Source of the DNA: Chitinophagaceae bacterium
Lineage (GTDB): Bacteria > Bacteroidota > Bacteroidia > Chitinophagales > Chitinophagaceae
DNA length: 11,483 nucleotides
NCBI GenBank assembly: GCA_003456175.1
Contig: DMPB01000057.1
Span: 9,074 to 20,556 of the forward strand
Reading direction: 5' to 3'
The notes under the pieces were generated by a model. That model saw only the letters and a list, made by a program, of their open reading frames with translations. It searched no databases and was not told the origin of the DNA. The position numbers and the translations under genes were made by a program. Every line of letters begins with the position of its first letter. The stretch's first letter is position 1. Positions 1-6,200 of the stretch are shown piece by piece.

Positions 1-608
1 CCAACATAGAATATTTACAGCAGTTTGGTATTACAGAGGTTGTGGTTAATGTGCATCATTTTGCATCACAAATTATAGACGCTATAACTGCGAATAACGG
101 TTGGGGGAGTACCATAACCATTAGCGATGAAACCGATGCTGTATTGGAAACAGGTGGTGGTTTGCAAAAAGCTACGCATTTACTGCAAAGTGAATCTGAT
201 TTTGTTTTGATGAATGCCGACATGCTTACCAACCTTAACCTCACTGCAATGATTGCTGCACATAAAAAGCAGCAACCGCTGGCAACACTGGCAGTAACAC
301 AGCGCACAAGTAGTAGAGTTTTTTTGTTTGATACGCAGTTAACGCTTTGTGGTTGGCGTAATACTGCAACAGGAGAGGAGAAATTGCCTCGAACAGCAGC
401 AACGTATATGCCGTTAGCATTTAGTGGTGTGCATGTAATAAACAGTGCTATTTTTTCGTTATTAAAGCCCGGAAAATATTCTATGGTAGATGTGTATTTA
501 GCACAAGCAGCAACACATGCTATTCAAGGGTTTGACCACACGGGTGACATATTATTAGATGTTGGAAAGCCTGATGCTTTAGCAAAGGCTGCAACATTGT
601 TTGCCTAA
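1..608 (+). CDS. Sugar-1-phosphate nucleotidyltransferase, MurU-like (5' end outside window)
   Basis: This is the C-terminal part (201 residues visible, frame 3) of an NTP_transferase-family enzyme, which joins a sugar 1-phosphate to an NTP to give an NDP-sugar in the cytoplasm. The reading frame is open from the first full codon, so the GTG at 42 is internal and the N-terminal nucleotide-binding GG loop lies upstream of the window. Visible family marks are the stretch GITEVVVNVHHF, the motif ETGGGL, a metal-binding-type NADMLTNLNL, the FSGVHVINSAIF strand, and a terminal LLDVGKPDAL. ETGGG plus the D-V-G-x-P-x-x-L ending is typical of the MurU/HddC-like group (N-acetylmuramate- or heptose/mannose-phosphate nucleotidyltransferases); the actual sugar cannot be decided here. 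It ends 9 bases before the next gene and is probably its operon partner. I am confident of the family and unsure of the substrate. Confidence 0.85.
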   Translation, partial: NIEYLQQFGITEVVVNVHHFASQIIDAITANNGWGSTITISDETDAVLETGGGLQKATHLLQSESDFVLMNADMLTNLNLTAMIAAHKKQQPLATLAVTQRTSSRVFLFDTQLTLCGWRNTATGEEKLPRTAATYMPLAFSGVHVINSAIFSLLKPGKYSMVDVYLAQAATHAIQGFDHTGDILLDVGKPDALAKAATLFA

Positions 609-617
609 AGAAAATTT

Positions 618-1631
618 ATGATGCGATTTGCATTGGTTGGTTGCGGAAAAATTGGAGAGCGACATGCGAAATACATTCACGAATTCGCATCGTTGGTGGC
701 ATTGTGCGATACAGCAACAGATGCATTACAAACATTTGCACATAAATATCCGCAAGCAACTACTTTCACAGATTTTACTACAATGCTTACGCAAATAGAT
801 GCCGATGTAGTATCTATTTGTACACCGAATGGCGAACATGCTAATCAGGCGCTGGCAGCGTTAGAATCAGGCTTTCATGTGTTGGTAGAAAAACCCATGG
901 CCATACATAGCGCCGATGCTAAGCTAATGATAGCTACAGCAGAAAGGGTTGGTAGAAAGCTGTTTGTAGTAAAACAAAATAGATTTAACCCACCAGTAGT
1001 AGCGGTAAAAAATGCACTCGAAAGTGGTACGCTTGGAAAAATTTTGAGTGTGCAAGTCAACTGCTTTTGGAATAGAAATGAAGCCTACTACAACAATAGC
1101 TGGCGCGGTTCGCAACAATTAGATGGTGGCACTTTGTACACACAATTTAGTCATTTTATTGATTTAATTTATTGGTTAGCAGGCCCTATGCAAGAAGTGA
1201 AGGCGTTTACAAATAATGCACAGCATCAGGGTGTTATTGATTTTGAAGATCAGGGTGTGGTATGTTTTAATACCAATAGCGGTGCGTTAGGTACCATACA
1301 CTTTACAGTAAATGCTTACGCAAAAAATATGGAAGGTAGTATTGCCCTTTTCTGTGAAAAAGGTACTGTAAAAATTGGTGGCCAATATTTAAACGAACTT
1401 GAGTATCAAAGTATCGATAATTTTGTATTTGAAAATTTACCCATTGGTAATGGCCCTAACAATTATGGTGCATACGTAGGTAGTATGAGCAATCACGATG
1501 TACTTTACAAAACATTAGTAACACAGTTTCATCAACCACCGGCTATTATTGCTGGAGCCGATGCATTACATAGTGTAATTGCTATTGAAAAAATTTATGC
1601 AGCGGCAACGTATCAAAAGCATTGCTTATGA
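618..1631 (+). CDS. Gfo/Idh/MocA-family NAD(P)-dependent sugar oxidoreductase, WlbA-like
   Basis: This 337-residue protein has an N-terminal Rossmann fold with the dinucleotide loop GCGKIG (residues 8-13), the family's catalytic-lysine motif EKP (Lys92), then QNRFNPPV (120-127). The C-terminal dimerisation/substrate domain carries the D-GGTLYTQFSHFIDL segment, with Asp169 and His179 in positions typical of the active site. WlbA/WbpB relatives oxidise C3 of UDP-N-acetylglucosaminuronate on the way to 2,3-diamino sugars of surface polysaccharide; length and the segments around Lys92 and His179 fit that group. The following hexapeptide acyltransferase (4-base ATGA overlap) is the partner expected for such a pathway, but the aminotransferase that normally acts between them is not in the window. 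The start is ATG at 618 or the adjacent ATG at 621; no Shine-Dalgarno is seen, as usual for Bacteroidota. Family is certain; the exact substrate is inferred. Confidence 0.9.
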   Translation: MMRFALVGCGKIGERHAKYIHEFASLVALCDTATDALQTFAHKYPQATTFTDFTTMLTQIDADVVSICTPNGEHANQALAALESGFHVLVEKPMAIHSADAKLMIATAERVGRKLFVVKQNRFNPPVVAVKNALESGTLGKILSVQVNCFWNRNEAYYNNSWRGSQQLDGGTLYTQFSHFIDLIYWLAGPMQEVKAFTNNAQHQGVIDFEDQGVVCFNTNSGALGTIHFTVNAYAKNMEGSIALFCEKGTVKIGGQYLNELEYQSIDNFVFENLPIGNGPNNYGAYVGSMSNHDVLYKTLVTQFHQPPAIIAGADALHSVIAIEKIYAAATYQKHCL

Positions 1632-2092
1632 GCATACAATATTCTAATGTAAGTATACACGAATCGGTACAGCATGGTGAGCATGTTACTGTTGTAATGC
1701 CAAGTAATGTATATGGTTGTACGCTTGGGAATCATGTTTTCGTTGGGCCATTCTGCGAAATACAAAAAAATGTAACCATCGGCGATTATACACGTATTCA
1801 AAGCCACAGCTTTATCTGCGAATTAGTAACCATCGGTAGCCATTGTTTTATTGGTCATGGAGTTATGTTTATTAACGATACGTTTAGTGAAGGTGGCCCT
1901 GCTAGAGGCAATAAAAATTTATGGAAAAAAACAACCATAGGTAATCATGTGAGTATTGGTAGTAATGCTACCATATTGCCGGTAGATATTTGCGATGGTA
2001 CTGTTATTGGTGCTGGTGCTGTAGTAACTAAATCTATAACAGTGCCCGGTGTGTACGCTGGTAATCCTGCTAAGTTGTTGCGTAAGTTGTAG
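1628..2092 (+). CDS. Left-handed beta-helix (hexapeptide repeat) N-acyltransferase, WlbB/WbpD-like
   Basis: The 154-residue product consists almost wholly of hexapeptide repeats ([IV]-G-x4 turns such as IGDYTR, IGSHCF, IGNHVS, IGSNAT, IGAGAV), the LbH fold of trimeric acetyl-CoA-dependent transferases. The segment GHGVMFINDTF (76-86) corresponds to the WbpD/WlbB active-site strand with its conserved Asn (here Asn83), and the C-terminus YAGNPAKLLRKL is the standard end of the family. Family members acetylate the 3-amino group of a UDP-amino-sugar uronate; by position this enzyme would act on a product derived from the preceding oxidoreductase. I chose ATG 1628, which overlaps the previous stop as ATGA, over the in-frame TTG at 1622. 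It is the last gene of the operon, and no GC-rich terminator follows, only a short AT-rich convergent gap. Confidence 0.88.
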   Translation: MSIQYSNVSIHESVQHGEHVTVVMPSNVYGCTLGNHVFVGPFCEIQKNVTIGDYTRIQSHSFICELVTIGSHCFIGHGVMFINDTFSEGGPARGNKNLWKKTTIGNHVSIGSNATILPVDICDGTVIGAGAVVTKSITVPGVYAGNPAKLLRKL

Positions 2093-2110
2093 GTAATGAT
2101 ATTGTTTTCA

Positions 2111-2122
2111 TTTACCGTAAGG
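2111..2122 (-). repeat. CCTTRCGGYAAA word, copy 1 (exact CCTTACGGTAAA)
   Basis: Exact copy on the minus strand (TTTACCGTAAGG on plus), in the 56-base gap between the convergent acyltransferase and barrel genes. It is followed on the minus strand by TG, matching the longer form CCTTRCGGYAAATG. An AT-rich palindrome ATACATATGTAT (2124-2135) lies beside it. Confidence 0.8.
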
Positions 2123-2148
2123 AATACATATGTATAATTTTCAGTGTA

Positions 2149-2907
2149 TTATAATTGAAAGAATACGCCCGTGGTAAGCGTACCTGCACCTGTTCTATTA
2201 TTACCCAAACTTTTATCGCTTTGTAGTATCGTAAGGCCAACATTACCACCTCCTGAAATAAATACTTCCCATTGCTTGAATTTGTAACCAATAGTACCGC
2301 CACCTTGTATACCTAACGCATAAGGATTAACACGTGGTTGAATATCTTCTTCGTTGTCGAATACTACAGCATAGGGTAAAAGTGGTTGTGTGTACTGAGC
2401 ATCGTAATACACTTTTGAATTGCCTTTTGAAGTGTTGCGTGCATAGGTTAAAATACCAAAGTAAGGGCCTGCGTTAAAAGTTACACTCCAGTGCTTGCGG
2501 TTAACAATGTGATATTTTGCTAGTGCTGCTACTTCAATGTAATGTAGCACTACTTTGTTATCGAAACGTGTGAACACATACTCGGGTACTTGCACGCCTG
2601 CAGGTATAAAACTTTCGAAACCTACAGTTCTAATTTTTTGGTCGCCATTTTTTTGTCCGCCCTGCGTAGCATAATTGATTTCGCCTTGTAACGATAATAA
2701 TTCACTAATGCGATAGTCGGTAATGATACCGAAATATGGCCCCATGATGCTGCTGTAGCCATAGGCTTGTGAATTATCATTGCCACTCGGATCTTGCAAA
2801 TTAGGCAAACTAATGCCACCCTTTACACCAATTCGCCAGCGGTGTTGTGCCTGTATTTGGGCAACGGTAATGATACTAAGTAGAAGTGTTACATAAAGCC
2901 TGATCAT
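2149..2907 (-). CDS. PorT-family outer-membrane beta-barrel protein
   Basis: This 252-residue protein begins with a clear signal peptide (hydrophobic LYVTLLLSIITVAQIQAQ, cleavage likely after AQA-Q near residue 20) and continues as alternating hydrophobic/polar beta strands. The first strand, WRIGVKGGISLPNL, is characteristic of the Bacteroidota OMP_b-brl_2 / PorT-type barrel; further strands include GPYFGIITDYRISELLSLQGEI and AALAKYHIV, and the chain ends in an aromatic-rich strand TTGVFFQL. Proteins of this group sit in the outer membrane; most have no assigned function, so the PorT label should not be read as proof of a role in the type IX secretion machine. It is convergent with the sugar operon and divergent from the giant T9SS-exported protein. 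I saw no promoter matching the Bacteroidota consensus upstream. Confidence 0.85.
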   Translation of the reverse strand: MIRLYVTLLLSIITVAQIQAQHRWRIGVKGGISLPNLQDPSGNDNSQAYGYSSIMGPYFGIITDYRISELLSLQGEINYATQGGQKNGDQKIRTVGFESFIPAGVQVPEYVFTRFDNKVVLHYIEVAALAKYHIVNRKHWSVTFNAGPYFGILTYARNTSKGNSKVYYDAQYTQPLLPYAVVFDNEEDIQPRVNPYALGIQGGGTIGYKFKQWEVFISGGGNVGLTILQSDKSLGNNRTGAGTLTTGVFFQL

Positions 2908-3162
2908 ACGACCAATTTTGGCTCAAGATACAATATTTAGGCTGCTCGAAGCTTACTTATAGCTGATTTTGAGCATAAGTAGCCATTGTTGTAAAAGACA
3001 GTGTGATGTACCTATAAGACTAAAAAGGGCAATTCTGATCAACAAACTCTGTGAAATGGTTCAATTTTATGTTTCAATATCCGAATAACCATATCATTTA
3101 AACCAATATCATGAAACACAATAATCTATCCTGTCTATTGAGTATTGCTCTAACGTAAGTAA

Positions 3163-3185
3163 TAAGGTGGTATTAAGCCACCTTA
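3163..3185 (+). repeat. Hairpin TAAGGTGG / CCACCTTA upstream of the giant gene
   Basis: A perfect 8-bp inverted repeat (3163-3170 with 3178-3185) encloses a 7-base loop. Its right arm runs straight into a CCTTACGGTAAA copy (3181-3192), so the 5' half of that word is part of the stem. It has no T-tract on the plus side, so it is not a standard terminator; if transcribed it would lie about 85 bases upstream of the start codon at 3270. Confidence 0.5.
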
Positions 3186-3192
3186 CGGTAAA
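3181..3192 (+). repeat. CCTTRCGGYAAA word, copy 2 (exact)
   Basis: Exact plus-strand copy in the leader region of the giant secreted-protein gene. Its CCTTA is the outer part of the right arm of the 3163-3185 hairpin. It lacks the trailing TG. Confidence 0.8.
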
Positions 3193-3269
3193 ACACACCG
3201 CTAAGTGTTTGTGTGTATTGAAATAACCATATCCAAATCCTTTGGCGTAAGCCACTAATCCTCCTTTCT

Positions 3270-6200
3270 ATGAAACCGCATCTTCACATTCATCCTTGGC
3301 TACATGCGAAGCTTGTAGTACAAATCCGAAAAAGTTGTTGGTTACTTGGTATGTATCTTTTATTGGTTGTGCAAAGTGCTGCTGCTGCCGATGGTAGCGA
3401 TATTAGCAGGTTGTATAACCACTTGTTTAGTAGTAGCATGCTACAACAACAGTATGCTCATATGCTGCAATTATACCATGTACCTACCACTTTAGGTAAG
3501 TATTTATTACCCGATGGAACATTACCTAGCCACATGCAAGGTAGTTTCAATGCTCAGGGCTATCGGTTAGCAGCTCAACGTGCCGATGGCAAACTTCGTT
3601 TTGAACAAGTAAGCAATACACCAACAAGTACTGCGGTAGAAAATAATTGTAACGATGGTTGGGATAGTCGTTTTGGCATTAACAATGGTGCCATTGGTTC
3701 TTTATTAGCAGTTGCAGTAGATGGTTCAGGTAATGTATATGTAGGAGGTAGTTTCTCAATTGCAGGTAGTGTTGTAGCCAACAATATTGCTAAATGGAAT
3801 GGCGTAACATGGGAACCACTCGGGGCACAACAAACCATTAATGGTAACGGTGTTAACGGTACTGTAATGGCTATTGCTGCAAGTGGTAGCAAAGTATATG
3901 TAGGTGGTGCATTTAGTATTGCCTACAACAGCATGGCAGTGCAGGTAAGAGCCAACAAAATTGCCGTTTGGGATGGTGTACAGTGGGCAACTTTAGGTAC
4001 CGATGCTACCAATGGTAACGGTGTGAATGGTTTGGTAAATGCCATTGCAGTGAGTGGAAATAAAGTGTTTGTAGGTGGTATATTTACGCAAGTATATAAT
4101 AATGCCAATGCTGCTATCACCGCCAATAACATTGCTGTTTGGAATGGTACTAGCTGGGGTGTTTTAGGTGCTACCGGAACTGCCAACGGTGTGAACGGAG
4201 CAGTGAATGCCCTTGCGGTAAATGGTAATACACTTTGGGTAGGCGGTGCCTTTCGTCAGGCATATCAATCTGGTACAACCTTACAAGTAAATAATATTGT
4301 TGCTTGGAGTGGCACAGCATGGAACCGCTTGGGCACAGGTAATACGCTTACTGGCAACGGCGTGAGTGATATTGTAAATACCATTGCTATTGGTAGTAAT
4401 GGTAAAGTATATGTGGGTGGTAACTTCACTACAGCTTATAATGCTACAGGTGCTGCTGTTACAACCAACTATATTGCTTGTTGGAATGGTAGCTCATGGA
4501 GTGCTCTAGGTACTGGTACCACTGCTACTGGTAATGGTGTTAACAATGCTGTAAAAACAATTGTAGTAGCCGATAGTTTAGTACATGCCGCCGGCGAATT
4601 TACCAATACCTACTGTGGTGTTGCTACATATAACAGACAGCGTATCGCAAGTTGGAATGGTACTACATGGTTGCCCATGGGTGGTGCACAACAAAATGGT
4701 GCCACTGCTGGCATTAACGCTATGTGTGTTAGAAATAGTGAGTTGTTTTTAGTGGGTAATTTTTCTGGAGTGGTAGCAAGTAACGGGCAAACTATTGCAG
4801 CTGGTAAAATTGCAGTTTGGCGTAATAACAGTTGGGACCACGTAGATGCTAATATTCATAATCTTGGTGGTTATGGTTTAAATGGTACTATATACACCGT
4901 AGCTGTTAAAAACAATATCGTATATGTAGGTGGTGAATTTTCAATGGCATATAACAGCAGTAATACAGTGCAAGTGAACAATATTGCCATGTGGGATGGT
5001 GCTCAATGGAAGCCAATTGGTAATGGTGCTAATGGAACTGTTAATACTATTGCTATTCATAATAACGATGTATATGCAGGCGGCTGGTTTAGCAGCGTGT
5101 ACAACACCAACAATCAACAAGTGGTTGCTAATTATATAGCTTGTTGGAATGGTTCTACATGGAGTGCTCTCGGTAGTTCTAATTCATTTCTTGGTAATGG
5201 CGTGAATGGTAATGTTAATACCATAGTTTCTTATGGTAATAATCTCATTGTAGGTGGCAGCTTTTCTAATGCTTACAGTAGTGCAACTAATAACCTTACG
5301 GTAAATAATATTGCTATTTGGAATGGTACAACTTGGCAACGCTTCTGCGGTAACGATGCTGGTAATGGTGTAAATGGTGAAGTGAAACAAGTATTGGTAT
5401 CTAACAACAATGTTTATGTTGCTGGTGCATTTACTACCGCACTAAATGCAAGTAATACTGTTGTAGCCAATCGTATCGCAATGTGGAATGGTACTACCTG
5501 GATTAGCTTTGGTAAGGGTGTTAATGGTACTGCAAATAGCGTTGCGGTTGTGGGCGATAAAGTATATGTAGGCGGTAATTTTTTAAATGCTTCTAATACT
5601 GATAATACAACCGTTAGTTGTAGCAAAATTGCTATGTGGAACGGCTCAGTATGGCAACCACTAGGCGATGCTAGTTTAAACGGATTAAATGGCAATGTTA
5701 TTAGTATGAGTGCCATGGGTAATAACGTATATGTGGGTGGTAACTTCACTACTGCATACGATGTTGCCTCGGCGGTAACTGTGAATCGCATTGCAGTATG
5801 GACTGGCGAAAAATGGACTACTCTTTCTAATGGAGCTAATGCCACAGTCAACAGTATTGTAGCTGTTAATAATCGTGTACACGTTGGTGGTGCATTTAAT
5901 ACAATGGGTTGTAAAATAAGTGCAGCTTATGCCTTGTATTACGAGCCCATAATTTGGCGTGGTGTACAAAGTAACCAATGGAGCGATGCTCGTAACTGGA
6001 GCCCCAACGCAGTACCAGATAGTAATAGTTATGTAATGATTCCTGATACTGCAAATGCTAACGAGCCTGTTATCTCACAATATGCATTTGCATATAATAT
6101 TGCTATTGGCGCAGCTAGAACATTAACGATTAATAATAACGCTTCCCTTACGGTAAAAGGTGTGAAACTGTATAACGATGGTGTTGTAAGAGGTGAAGGT

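Larger units (their letters stand above)
3084..3233 (+). repeat. Direct repeat pair AATAACCATATC in the leader of the giant gene
   Basis: Two exact copies of the 12-mer lie at 3084-3095 and 3222-3233, 138 bases apart, in the region upstream of the giant secreted-protein gene. The first is followed 15 bases later by the ATG of a 15-codon ORF (3111), the second 36 bases later by the ATG of the giant gene (3270). They might be regulator sites or a remnant of a local duplication; neither is shown. Confidence 0.45.
2908..3269. other. Divergent intergenic region, 362 bases, no convincing gene
   Basis: This gap separates the minus-strand barrel gene from the giant secreted-protein gene and should hold the promoters of both, but I found no good TTG-N19-TAnnTTTG match; TATGTTTC at 3068-3075 is one base off a -7 box but lacks a -33 TTG. 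It contains an exact 12-base direct repeat AATAACCATATC (3084-3095 and 3222-3233), related CAATATC words at 3075-3081 and 3104-3110, an 8-bp hairpin at 3163-3185, one copy of the CCTTACGGTAAA word (3181-3192), and a weak stem AAACAC/GTGTTT (3191-3196 with 3205-3210). A 15-codon ORF at 3111-3158 is the only small frame worth mention. Confidence 0.6.
3681..5948 (+). repeat. Tandem propeller-type repeat region, 14 units of about 50 codons
   Basis: By eye, units begin at NNGAIGSLLAVAV and continue to the partial last unit NGANATVNSIVAV...GGAFNTMG. Each unit carries a VGG-F turn and an IAxWNGxxW strand. Linkers alternate between a long form ending GNGVNG and a short form such as NGANGTV (between units 8-9, 11-12 and 13-14). 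Units are diverged at DNA level, but some share long identical words: 26 bases are identical between 4407-4432 (unit 5) and 5727-5752 (unit 13). Fourteen units would fit two seven-bladed propellers, which is an inference. The count depends on accepting the divergent units 6 and 7 and the truncated unit 14. Confidence 0.8.

Noticed and set aside
42..608. GTG at 42 as the start of the nucleotidyltransferase
   Set aside because: The frame is open from base 3 and the residues before it (NIEYLQQFGITEV) match the family, so the true start is outside the window.
1622..1627. TTG at 1622 as the start of the acyltransferase
   Set aside because: ATG at 1628 overlaps the upstream stop as ATGA, a normal coupling, and the product then begins like other family members.
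2124..2135. Palindrome ATACATATGTAT as a terminator or operator
   Set aside because: It is AT-only except for one C and one G, has no GC stem or T-tract, and such short palindromes are common in AT-rich gaps.
2908..2950. TATCTTGA-like words as a promoter of the barrel gene on the minus strand
   Set aside because: It has two mismatches to TAnnTTTG and no TTG at the expected distance.
3068..3075. TATGTTTC as the -7 box of the giant gene
   Set aside because: The last base differs from the consensus and there is no TTG about 19 bases upstream.
3681..5948. CRISPR-like or satellite array
   Set aside because: The repeats are periodic at protein level, of about 50 codons and diverged at DNA level; there are no constant short repeats with unique spacers.
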